Assembly: GCF_000325705.1 (NCBI RefSeq)
Contig: NC_019904.1
Span: 628,001-692,000, forward strand
Direction of reading: 5' to 3'
Length of the DNA stretch: 64,000 bases
Source: Echinicola vietnamensis DSM 17526
Lineage (GTDB): Bacteria > Bacteroidota > Bacteroidia > Cytophagales > Cyclobacteriaceae
Within the stretch, counting starts at the first letter, position 1. Each line of letters begins with the position of its first letter. Shown one piece after another: positions 7,894 through 16,559 of the stretch. The notes below the pieces were generated by a model. The model was not told the DNA's origin. It worked only from the letters and a program-made list of their open reading frames with translations, and did not search any database. Both the position numbers and the translations under genes were made by a program.

Positions 7894-9057
7894 TTATTCA
7901 AATATTTTATGTCTCTCAAATGGCTTTTCCCGATCGAAGAGATAGCGATAGGTATGATGGGTTTTATAGATTTTTGCATACAACTGCTCACAAACCCGCA
8001 TCATTTTCGGGCTAAAATCACCTATCCAGTTCATCTCAATAGTCTCATAAGGAAAAGCCTTCTGGGAGGACATATCGTTAAATTTCTTCACCATAGCGCT
8101 CTCCACGCCCTTGCCTTGCTGCTCTGGCACCACGCCAAATACCAACCCCAGCATTTTATTGGGAGGATTGAATAACTTATGGTAGAGGAATTTTATCTTC
8201 CCTAACCAGTTCATTTTCCCTCCGACATATTTAAAGATCTGGTTCAACTCTGGAATTGAGATAAAAAAGCTGATGGGTTTGCCTTTATAAAACCCAAAAT
8301 AGATCAACTTTTCATCCACCACGGGCTTCAGTTTTTTCAGCATGAGCTGAGCTTCCTTAAGCGCCATGGTTTTGCCCATGTGACGAGCCCAGGCCTTATT
8401 GTAAACTTCTACGAAGTATTCAGGAAATTTCTGGTACAGCTCTTTCCCTTTCAAATAACGGAATTCATAATCCGGATCATCGATGGTGATCGCAGCTCTC
8501 TTATGGAATTTAGGATCAAAATCCACCCCTTTTACGGGCCTCATATAGGTGTATTGCTTGAAATAAACTTGGAAGCCATATTGCTCGAAGAAGGCCTGGT
8601 AGTAAGGAAAATTCCAAGTCATGTTATAGTTTGGTGGTGTAAAACCATCCACGAGTAGCCCCCACCACTTATCGCGCTCACCAAAGTTTACGGGGCCGTC
8701 CATGGCCTCCATCCCTTGTTCTTCGAGCCAAGCCTTGGCAGTATCAAAAAGCTTGAAGGCAGCCGCTTGGTTATCGATGCATTCAAAAAAACCCACCCCA
8801 CCAGTAGGTTGTTTGTCTTTCCATTTGGGGTTGGTAAAAGCAGCAATCCTCCCGATGGTTTTGCCCGCATCGTCCAAGAGCAGCCAGCGCTTGGCTTTGG
8901 CCCCTTTTCGAAATAACTTGTTCGTCTTTGGATCAAAAAGTCCCTCGATATCCTCATCTATCGGCCTGATCCAGTGCTCTTCATTTTGGTACAAGCGAAC
9001 TGCCATGTCCAAAAATTCCCGCGCATCAGCGGAACTGGTTACTTCCAGTACATTCAT
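7894..9057 (-). CDS. conserved GNAT-fold protein of unknown substrate
   Basis: The 387-residue protein resembles a long family of uncharacterised Bacteroidota proteins with N-acetyltransferase-like folds. The C-terminal part carries a GNAT-like acetyl-CoA loop, VFGVVPEQQGKGVESAM (about residues 314-330). The N-terminal half contains GKTIGRIAAFTN and FFECIDNQAAAFKLFDTAKAW, which look like a second GNAT unit. No signal peptide or membrane segment is visible, so it should be cytoplasmic. It is cotranscribed with the downstream kinase, with a 28-base gap. The acceptor is unknown and cannot be read from context. Confidence 0.7.
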   Translation of the reverse strand: MNVLEVTSSADAREFLDMAVRLYQNEEHWIRPIDEDIEGLFDPKTNKLFRKGAKAKRWLLLDDAGKTIGRIAAFTNPKWKDKQPTGGVGFFECIDNQAAAFKLFDTAKAWLEEQGMEAMDGPVNFGERDKWWGLLVDGFTPPNYNMTWNFPYYQAFFEQYGFQVYFKQYTYMRPVKGVDFDPKFHKRAAITIDDPDYEFRYLKGKELYQKFPEYFVEVYNKAWARHMGKTMALKEAQLMLKKLKPVVDEKLIYFGFYKGKPISFFISIPELNQIFKYVGGKMNWLGKIKFLYHKLFNPPNKMLGLVFGVVPEQQGKGVESAMVKKFNDMSSQKAFPYETIEMNWIGDFSPKMMRVCEQLYAKIYKTHHTYRYLFDREKPFERHKIFE

Positions 9058-9241
9058 CTGCTACTTTGTTATTTTGAAAGGCTAAAAATAGGGAGTTTTT
9101 CGGGGAATAGAAAAGATGCCAGAACCTTATATCGCGCCCTTTCGCATTAGGGACATGGTAAAAGCCGATCATCTTTACGGCATGAATTATCATTCCCCGT
9201 AAAAGGTCAATATTTATTCCCAAAAAGTATAGCTTGCTTCG

Positions 9242-9490
9242 CTATTTCTTGAACATTAATTCATCGACAAACTTAAAGCGGACAAATCCCCAGGATTTTA
9301 AAAATGCTTTGCGGTCTACCAAACCTTTTGATTTCAACCTTTTGTAGTCCATAATAGGGCGGTAAACGAAAAAGTAGAGCATGAACATACCCGTAAAATT
9401 ATACCATCCAATATAATCAAACATAAATAGCTGCATGATAATCATCATGGGTAAAATAGTCGCCAAATGATAAGCAATCAGCTGTCTCAT
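9242..9490 (-). CDS. small membrane protein of unknown function
   Basis: The 82-residue protein has two hydrophobic segments (about residues 5-25 and 30-48) followed by a basic tail, MDYKRLKSKGLVDRKAFLKSW. The start is ATG after AAGATAGAGAA. I do not recognise the family. Its codon use and membrane-like profile look genuine, and it lies in a gap between well-supported genes on the same strand. Confidence 0.6.
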   Translation of the reverse strand: MRQLIAYHLATILPMMIIMQLFMFDYIGWYNFTGMFMLYFFVYRPIMDYKRLKSKGLVDRKAFLKSWGFVRFKFVDELMFKK

Positions 9491-9640
9491 TTCTCTATCT
9501 TTTAGGATAAACTATTTTCCTCACTAAGTAATCAAACGAGGCGATTTTGGGTCTTCAATATCTTCCGATTTCGGAAAAACCATTTACACACTACGTTCAA
9601 TATAAGGATTTTCCTCAAAAAACACGCATATTTATTCTTA

Positions 9641-9672
9641 AAAAACAAAAGACCGGCAAAAATACCGGTCTC
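9641..9672 (-). terminator. intrinsic terminator after rimO
   Basis: On the minus strand AGACCGG pairs with CCGGTCT around a short loop (plus positions 9651-9671), followed by TTTTGTTTTTT. Confidence 0.85.
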
Positions 9673-9697
9673 TTATTAACGATTTTTCAATAAACAA

Positions 9698-11011
9698 TCA
9701 GTCTACCACATCACCGTAAAGGTCAAACTCTGTCGCATCGTTGACCTTCACTTGGACAAAGTCTCCTACCCGGCAATAGTGCTTTGATGCATCGATCAGC
9801 ACTTCATTGTCCACTTCTACAGAGTCAAATTCCGTTCTTCCCACAAAGTAACCATTCTCTTTTTTGTCCACCAGCACCTTAAACGTCTGTCCCACCTTTT
9901 CTTGGTTAAGGTCAAATGAAATTTGCTCTTGAACCTCCATCAGGTGATTGGCACGGGCTTGTTTCTCCTCGTCAGGCACATCGTCGTTCATGGTAAATGC
10001 ATGTGTATCCTCCTCATGCGAATAGGTAAACACCCCTAGGCGCTCAAACTTCATCCGCTCCACAAAATCCACCATCTCTTGGAATTCCTTCTCTCCCTCC
10101 CCTGGATGGCCTGCAATCAATGTAGTCCTAATGCCAATACCAGGGATCTTTTCCCGAATGCGATGAATAAGTTCTTCTTGCTTCTCACGGCTGGTACCAC
10201 GACGCATGACCTTGAGCACATCGGAAGAGCCATGCTGTAGCGGAATATCAAGGTAATTACAGATATTTGGATGCTCCGCCATCACATCGATCACATCCAT
10301 TGGAAAGCCTGTAGGGTAAGCATAATGAAGCCGCACCCAATCGATGCCGTTCACATCGGCCAGGGCTTTCATCAGGTCTGCCAGCCGCCGCTTTTTATAC
10401 AGGTCCAATCCATAATACGTGGAATCTTGGGCTATCAACAACAGCTCTTTGGTGCCATTGGCAGCTTTGTGCTCCGCCTCTTTCACCAACTCCTCTATGG
10501 GCTTAGAAACATGACCACCGCGCATTAATGGAATGGCACAAAAGGAACATGGCCGATCACAGCCTTCTGAGATTTTCATGTATGCATAGTGGGAAGGATG
10601 GGTCAACAACCGCTCCCCGACCAGCTCATGCTTATAATCTGCCTTAAACTTCTTTAATAACGCCGGCAGGTCACGCGTGCCAAAAAAGGCATCCACCTGC
10701 GGAATTTCCTTTTCCAAATCATCCTTGTACCGCTGAGAAAGGCAGCCTGTCACATACACCTTCTCCACCAAGCCCTTCTCCTTGGCATCCACATACTGCA
10801 AAATCGTATCTATGGACTCCTGCTTGGCATTATCGATAAACCCGCAGGTATTGATGATAATGACATTATTATCTTGCTGCAAGGATTCATGAGACACCTC
10901 TATCCCATTCCCTTTCAGCTGGGTCAACATCACCTCCGAATCCACCAAATTTTTGGAGCACCCCATGGTGACAATGTTTACCTTGTCTTTTTTTAATGTT
11001 CTCGCCTTCAA
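9698..11011 (-). CDS. rimO: ribosomal protein S12 methylthiotransferase RimO
   Basis: The protein has the MTTase order: an N-terminal UPF0004 domain with three cysteines (in MGCSKN, NTCGFID and VTGCLSQ), a radical SAM domain with the CxxxCxxC motif in EGCDRPCSFC, and a C-terminal TRAM domain. It adds a methylthio group to the conserved aspartate of ribosomal protein S12. SKNLVDSE and the P-E-A-H context favour RimO over MiaB. No in-frame ATG exists before MGCSKN, so a TTG start is needed: the TTG at 11011, giving a KARTLKKDKVNIVT start as in relatives, with AAAGAAG upstream. A TTG at 11032 is the alternative. About 437 residues. Confidence 0.93.
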   Translation of the reverse strand: MKARTLKKDKVNIVTMGCSKNLVDSEVMLTQLKGNGIEVSHESLQQDNNVIIINTCGFIDNAKQESIDTILQYVDAKEKGLVEKVYVTGCLSQRYKDDLEKEIPQVDAFFGTRDLPALLKKFKADYKHELVGERLLTHPSHYAYMKISEGCDRPCSFCAIPLMRGGHVSKPIEELVKEAEHKAANGTKELLLIAQDSTYYGLDLYKKRRLADLMKALADVNGIDWVRLHYAYPTGFPMDVIDVMAEHPNICNYLDIPLQHGSSDVLKVMRRGTSREKQEELIHRIREKIPGIGIRTTLIAGHPGEGEKEFQEMVDFVERMKFERLGVFTYSHEEDTHAFTMNDDVPDEEKQARANHLMEVQEQISFDLNQEKVGQTFKVLVDKKENGYFVGRTEFDSVEVDNEVLIDASKHYCRVGDFVQVKVNDATEFDLYGDVVD

Positions 11012-11144
11012 ATCATTTCTTCTTTGCTGCAAAAGTACAAAAATAAAAGCAAAGGGCAGATATAAAGGCCGGTAGGATATTTTTCAGTAAGGCTACTTGG
11101 TAAGCTCACAGCAAAAAGAATGAAATAAAAACAGGAAATGGAAA

Positions 11145-11230
11145 TAAAAAAATGTCCGGCATCAGGGATATCGCTTGGCCAATTGACTGCGTCATGGATG
11201 GCAAAGGCGTTTTCACCTGACCCCGGACAT
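11145..11230 (-). terminator. long-loop terminator-like hairpin after the oxidoreductase gene
   Basis: ATGTCCGG (11152-11159) and CCGGACAT (11223-11230) are perfect inverted repeats. The pairing extends to 13 of 15 bases per arm, enclosing about 50 nt. Read on the minus strand, the second arm is followed directly by a T run (plus 11145-11151), 12 bases after the stop codon of the oxidoreductase. Confidence 0.6.
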
Positions 11231-11242
11231 GCTATACTTTCC

Positions 11243-12709
11243 TTACACTTTCCAGCCGTCTCGATAGGTTCGGCCTACGTACTGGTTGGCTTCTTCAAGA
11301 TTGGTGATTTGCATGTTGTCACCATCCCAAAGCAGTTTCTTTCTGCCAAAATACTCCATTCCTCCATTACTATTTTCCCTTCTGAGCATATAGCTTCGAA
11401 TGGCCAGGTTACCCATTAGGACCGTTTCAGTCATCGGGCCAGCATAGTCAAACGAAGATGTCAGCTCATTATGCTCTTTGCTTCCGAATCCTGCTTTACA
11501 GGCATCCACCCACTTGCGCTGATGGCCATATTCAGGCTCTGGAAAATCCTCCGTCTGGGGACCAAACTCAGTGGTGCCGTCGTTGAGGTATAGTTTTGGC
11601 ATTAGCGGACTACTATCGTTGATATTGGTAGAAATGATTCCCTTTTCACCAATGATCAAAACGCCATTGGCACTGTCTGTTCCTCCGATATCATGGTCTG
11701 CAGGGATAATATCAGGGTGTGCAGGACGAATACCACCATCACTCCAAGTCATTTCAATAGGAGATTTACTCTTCTCTGTAGCATCAAACTTCAACGAAAT
11801 AAAAGAGGAAGCAGGACATCCTTCAGGGTGATAATCCGGTGTCCACATTTTGGTATACACCGCTCCTACGCTACATTCAGCAGATTTAGGGTAATGCAGT
11901 CCCAAGGTACGGTAAGGTATGTCCACCAAGTGACATCCTACATCTCCTAATGCACCCGTACCGTAATCCCACCAACCTCGCCAGTTGAAGGGATGTAAGT
12001 TTGGCGTGTAAGGTATTTTAGGAGATGGTCCGAGCCATAGGTCCCAAGCGAGATCATCAGGTTTCTTACTTGGATCTGGCTGAGGAAAAGCATTTCCCTG
12101 AGGCCAAACAGGACGGTTGGTCCAGATTTCCACTTTGGAAATTTTGCCCAGCTTGTCGGAGTCAATCCATTGTTGCACCAAGTTCAATAGCGGGTTAGAG
12201 CCGCCTTGGTTTCCCATTTGGGTAACGACTTTTTGTTCGCGGGCCATTTGGGTAAGCAACCTGGCCTCACGAATATTGTGGGTCATGGGCTTTTGGACAT
12301 ATACGTGCTTGCCCCGCTCCATTGCAAAGGCCGCCGCAGGACCATGTACGTGGTCTGGTGTGGAAATCGTGACGGCATCGATGTCCTTTTCCTTTTCCAA
12401 CATTTCCCTGAAGTCAGCATACAACTTGGCATTGGGGAAATTCTTTACCGACTGGGAAGCCGAACCGGAAAAGTCTACATCACAAAGTGCCACGACCCTT
12501 TCACGGCCATTGACAGACGCATTCTTGATATCGCTGGCTCCTTTTCCTCCAGCACCAATGGCAGCGATGTTCAGCTGGTCACTGGGTGCAGTAAAGCCCA
12601 CACCTCCTAACACGTGACGGGGCACGATAAGGGCTGAAGAAGCCAAGGCAGCGTTCTTAATGAAATTTCTTCTCGAGTGTTGATCGATGGATTTTTTAGG
12701 TTTTTCCAT
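11243..12709 (-). CDS. Gfo/Idh/MocA family oxidoreductase with Tat signal
   Basis: The 488-residue protein opens with a twin-arginine signal, SRRNFIKNAALASSALIV (residues 12-29), so it should be exported folded to the periplasm. The NAD(P)-binding Rossmann fold follows (IAAIGAGGKGASDI, near residue 50) with the family motif YVQKPMTHN (about 145), where EKP is usual: here the Glu is Gln. The C-terminal alpha/beta domain covers the rest. Members of this branch act on sugars and sugar derivatives, often beside SusC/SusD loci. It is divergent from the SusC gene across 590 bases, which fits a role in the same glycan pathway, but the substrate is not evident. Confidence 0.9.
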   Translation of the reverse strand: MEKPKKSIDQHSRRNFIKNAALASSALIVPRHVLGGVGFTAPSDQLNIAAIGAGGKGASDIKNASVNGRERVVALCDVDFSGSASQSVKNFPNAKLYADFREMLEKEKDIDAVTISTPDHVHGPAAAFAMERGKHVYVQKPMTHNIREARLLTQMAREQKVVTQMGNQGGSNPLLNLVQQWIDSDKLGKISKVEIWTNRPVWPQGNAFPQPDPSKKPDDLAWDLWLGPSPKIPYTPNLHPFNWRGWWDYGTGALGDVGCHLVDIPYRTLGLHYPKSAECSVGAVYTKMWTPDYHPEGCPASSFISLKFDATEKSKSPIEMTWSDGGIRPAHPDIIPADHDIGGTDSANGVLIIGEKGIISTNINDSSPLMPKLYLNDGTTEFGPQTEDFPEPEYGHQRKWVDACKAGFGSKEHNELTSSFDYAGPMTETVLMGNLAIRSYMLRRENSNGGMEYFGRKKLLWDGDNMQITNLEEANQYVGRTYRDGWKV

Positions 12710-13299
12710 GGGTTATATAAATTATTGAATTGATTGCTTAATCGAATTACCAACCTAAAATACGGCATTTTTATTTCTGTTGCACTATCATTCGAACAGA
12801 TTATCGACCATCTTTCAGGATAATTTTCCTTTTAAGACTTTTAGCAAAAAATAAACATGCGCAAATACCTTTGTGTAAAATTTCGCATTACGAAAATATT
12901 TCCATAATTTAACAAATCATGATACAATATTAACCCTAAAAAACTAAACCTATGCCAACGCCAACCCCTAATGAACAAATACCCGGGCTCAGTATTTTTA
13001 AATTTGCGCCCTACGGTCTCCTCTTTTTTTAACCACAGGAGCCAATAAGGGCTTAAGCCTTCTCCAAAAGCCATAATCCACTAGAACGTAAATTTTAAAA
13101 GTCATTGAACGCTGCTTGATAGGTCAAGCTGGTAAACGCGCGCTCCTAAAATGCAAACGTTTTCATTTTGTACGAATAGTCAGATCAATCAAAACCCTAT
13201 GTTAAAATAACTTTTATGGAAAATTACATCGATTCGGGATAACCTACCCGCTTCATCTTATTATCCGCACAACATTTATTCATAATTAACATTAAACCT
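12710..13299. other. 590-base divergent promoter region between the oxidoreductase and SusC genes
   Basis: No credible coding frame was seen. A TAnnTTTG-like box, TAAATTTG, lies at 12999-13006 on the plus strand without a clear -33 partner. A LacI-type dyad is at 13152-13165. The 150 bases before susC are AT-rich and probably hold its promoter. The low-complexity stretch 12840-12950 presumably serves the minus-strand gene. Confidence 0.55.
13152..13165 (+). promoter_or_regulatory. LacI-family-like operator upstream of susC
   Basis: TGCAAACGTTTTCA has the central AACGTT dyad of LacI/GalR-type operators, with arms that match except for one base pair. It lies about 135 bases before the SusC start. 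No LacI gene is in the window, so this is a candidate site only. Confidence 0.4.
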
Positions 13300-16200
13300 A
13301 TGGCTAAATTATTATCCAATTTTAAATTGGGGGTGGCACTGCTATGCCTTATGGCAAGCACATTAATTCCCCTTTCATTCGCTTTCGGGCAGTCAATACA
13401 AGTGACTGGAAAAGTCACCGATGCCGACAACGGGGAATCCATCCCCGGCGCAAGTATTTCCCAAAAAGGCACCACAAAAGGCACCATCACCGACCTTGAT
13501 GGCAATTATTCCATTGAAGTAAGCGAAGGCGCTACCTTGGTTTTTTCCTTTATTGGCTACTCCACACAAGAAGTCCCTGTCAGTGGTCAATCCACCATAG
13601 ACGTCTCCATGAAAACAGACATCAAAGGATTGGAAGAAGTGGTCGTAGTGGGCTATGGAACGCAAAAAAAGCAGGACCTTACCGGTGCTGTTTCCGTTGT
13701 GAAAATGGAGGAGATGACCCAACAGCCCAGCCCTCAGCTTACCAGTCAGCTCCAAGGAAGGGTCTCCGGGGTAACCATCACCGGCTCAGGCCAGCCTGGA
13801 CAAGCTCCTGAAATCAAAATCAGGGGTGTAAACACCTTCGGGAACAATACGCCGCTTTTTATCGTCGATGGTGTCCCCACGCCAAACATCAACGACATCA
13901 ATCCCAATGATGTAGAGACCATGCAAGTCCTCAAAGATGCAGGCGCCGCCTCTATTTATGGGTCCAGAGCTGCCAATGGAGTCATTATCGTGACCACCAA
14001 AAAAGGAAGGGGAGACGTCAAGGTCAATTACAACATGTACATCGGCTCCCAGCAAGTACAAGGAGGCAATCCATGGGACATTCTTTCGTCACAGGAAATG
14101 GCCGATCTCAAATTCATGGCACTGAGAAACACCAATCCAGGCGGAACCATCAATGACGATCAGTATGGCAGTGGCCCTGATCCGGTACTGCCAAATTATA
14201 TTGCACCGGTAGGTGCACAAACGGTCGATGAATCCTTGTATAATGTCAATCCTTATTACACGGATCCCCAAGCACTGGATAATTTCTACCGAATAGTGGA
14301 AGCCAACAAAACCGGCACCAACTGGTTTCAAGAAATCTTCTCTCCTGCACGCATTCAAAGCCACAACCTCTCTGTGAACGGCGGAAGTGATAGGGCCAAC
14401 TATTTCTTCTCCATGAGCTATTTTGATCAGCAAGGAACGCTCAACAATACTTACCTGAAACGGTACACCATTCGGTCAAACACTTCTTATAATGTGACCG
14501 ATAATATTCGTATTGGTGAAAACCTGACCTATTCCATTTCCGAAAACCCCACTATCGACAACCTTACCGAGGGGAGTGCTATCGGCATGGCCTTTAGGCA
14601 GCAGCCCATCATCCCTGTCTATGACATCATGGGGAATTTTGCCGGATCCTTCGGATCAGGTTTAGGAAACGCTAAAAACCCGGTAGCCATCCAGGAAAGA
14701 ACCAAAAACAATCGGGGTGTGGCCTCAAGGCTTTTTGGAAATGTATTTGCCGAAGTGGACTTCTTGGAGCACTTTACAGCCAGGACCAGCTTTGGTGGCC
14801 AGTATTACAGCAATACCTACAACCGCTTCCAATTTCCGGAATACGAAAACTCCGAAAACCTCAATGTCAATCAATATACGGAAGGGTCAAATTTCAACTT
14901 TAATTATACCTGGACCAACACCCTTACCTACAAAAGGGAATTCAACGAGCAGCATGACTTGACAGTCCTACTGGGCACTGAAGCCTACCGAAACAATGGC
15001 CGCAACATGGAGGCATTTACGCAGGGTTATTTTTCCTTCGATCCGGATTATGTGACCCTCACCAATGGTTCCGGCACCCAACAACATTCCAGTTCTGTGT
15101 ATAAAGACGCCCTATTTTCCCTATTTGGCCGAGTGGATTACACCTATAACGATAAATACATCCTCAGCGCCACCGTCAGAAGGGACGGGTCTTCCCGTTT
15201 CCTAAACGAACAATATGGTGTCTTTCCAGCCGTCAGTGCTGGATGGAGAATATCGGAAGAGTCCTTTATGCCAGAAAATGGGTGGATCGATGATCTCAAA
15301 CTACGCGGTGGATATGGTCAAATGGGAAATCAGCTAAATGTGGCTCCTGGCAACGCCTACTCTACCTATGAAGGCAATCGAAATGCCTCCTACTATCCTA
15401 TCGATGGTAGCAACTCGACGATACAAGAAGGTTTTCAAGAACAACGAATCGGGAATCCTGATGCCAAGTGGGAACGAAACATTAACTCCAACATCGGGAT
15501 AGACGCCAGCTTCTGGCAGGGCAAAGTGCAACTGACCTTGGATTACTATAATAAAACAGTGGACGATTTGCTCTACAACCCAGAAGTAATCGGCACCCAA
15601 GGTGCTGCTGAACCTCCTTACATCAACATCGCCAAGATGACCAACAAAGGGTTTGACATGGACGCCAGCACGTACTTTATCTTGGCTCCAGACCTGACGT
15701 TTACGACTACCCTTTCATTTACTACCTACAGCAATGAAATCGTGAAAATTGCAGACGGTGTTCCTTATTTTGACCAAGAAGGAAGAAGGTTTAACGGAAG
15801 CAACATCATCCGAAACCAAGTGGGACACCCGGTGAGTGAATTTTTCGGGTATCAAGTAGTCGGATTCTGGAATTCGGAACAAGAAATCAGCGATGCAAAT
15901 GCCTCCGCAGCAGAAGCCACTGGTGATGCTGAAGCCGTTTATCAAGACGGCATTGGCTTAGGGAGGTTTAAGTATCAGGACACCAATGGTGATGGCGTCA
16001 TCACACCGGACGACAGAACTCCACTGGGCAATCCAAACCCGAAATTCACTTACGGGATAAACCTTGGTTTGGAGTATCGCAATTGGGATTTCAGCATGTT
16101 CCTTTATGGTGTCAGCGGGAATGACATCTGGAACAACGTCAAGTGGTGGACGGATTTTTACAGTTCTTTCCAAGGAGCCAAAAGCCACACTGCCCTTTAC

Positions 16201-16539
16201 GACTCTTGGACACCTGAAAACATGAACGCAACGGCACCTATCCAAGAAACGACAGGCTCATTCAGTACCGCTGGCGTACCCAATTCCTATTTCGTGGAAA
16301 ACGGCAGCTACCTCCGGGCCAGGCAAACCCAAATTGGATACACCTTTAACCAATCATTCCTAGACCGTTACCATATCGGAGGGCTACGGCTTTATGCACA
16401 GGCAGCCAACCTGTTTACGATCACCAATTACTCCGGACTGGATCCTGAGATTTCCGGTGGCACCACTAGTTTTGGAATTGACGAGGGACAGTACCCCAAT
16501 CAACGTCAATTTATCTTTGGCCTTAACTTAACGTTCTAA
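13300..16539 (+). CDS. SusC/RagA-type TonB-linked outer-membrane transporter
   Basis: The 1079-residue protein has a signal peptide (about residues 1-31, ending FAFGQ), a carboxypeptidase-D-like beta-sandwich (TGKVTDADNGESIPGA, then GTITDLDGNYSIEV), a TonB box region (EEVVVVGYGTQKKQDLTG, near 106-123), a plug domain (SIYGSRAANGVIIVTTKKG) and a long beta-barrel ending in LNLTF. This is the standard SusC architecture. It forms the outer-membrane channel that imports glycans captured by its SusD partner, powered by TonB-ExbBD. No FecR or SusR regulator is next to it. The susD gene follows after 20 bases. The substrate cannot be read from the sequence. Confidence 0.96.
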   Translation: MAKLLSNFKLGVALLCLMASTLIPLSFAFGQSIQVTGKVTDADNGESIPGASISQKGTTKGTITDLDGNYSIEVSEGATLVFSFIGYSTQEVPVSGQSTIDVSMKTDIKGLEEVVVVGYGTQKKQDLTGAVSVVKMEEMTQQPSPQLTSQLQGRVSGVTITGSGQPGQAPEIKIRGVNTFGNNTPLFIVDGVPTPNINDINPNDVETMQVLKDAGAASIYGSRAANGVIIVTTKKGRGDVKVNYNMYIGSQQVQGGNPWDILSSQEMADLKFMALRNTNPGGTINDDQYGSGPDPVLPNYIAPVGAQTVDESLYNVNPYYTDPQALDNFYRIVEANKTGTNWFQEIFSPARIQSHNLSVNGGSDRANYFFSMSYFDQQGTLNNTYLKRYTIRSNTSYNVTDNIRIGENLTYSISENPTIDNLTEGSAIGMAFRQQPIIPVYDIMGNFAGSFGSGLGNAKNPVAIQERTKNNRGVASRLFGNVFAEVDFLEHFTARTSFGGQYYSNTYNRFQFPEYENSENLNVNQYTEGSNFNFNYTWTNTLTYKREFNEQHDLTVLLGTEAYRNNGRNMEAFTQGYFSFDPDYVTLTNGSGTQQHSSSVYKDALFSLFGRVDYTYNDKYILSATVRRDGSSRFLNEQYGVFPAVSAGWRISEESFMPENGWIDDLKLRGGYGQMGNQLNVAPGNAYSTYEGNRNASYYPIDGSNSTIQEGFQEQRIGNPDAKWERNINSNIGIDASFWQGKVQLTLDYYNKTVDDLLYNPEVIGTQGAAEPPYINIAKMTNKGFDMDASTYFILAPDLTFTTTLSFTTYSNEIVKIADGVPYFDQEGRRFNGSNIIRNQVGHPVSEFFGYQVVGFWNSEQEISDANASAAEATGDAEAVYQDGIGLGRFKYQDTNGDGVITPDDRTPLGNPNPKFTYGINLGLEYRNWDFSMFLYGVSGNDIWNNVKWWTDFYSSFQGAKSHTALYDSWTPENMNATAPIQETTGSFSTAGVPNSYFVENGSYLRARQTQIGYTFNQSFLDRYHIGGLRLYAQAANLFTITNYSGLDPEISGGTTSFGIDEGQYPNQRQFIFGLNLTF

Positions 16540-16559
16540 AACTTGAAACTTTATCAGTT

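Noticed and set aside
12841..13074. 77-codon minus-strand frame before susC
   Set aside because: Composition is that of a promoter region, the frame has no recognisable domain and it overlaps the putative promoter sequences.
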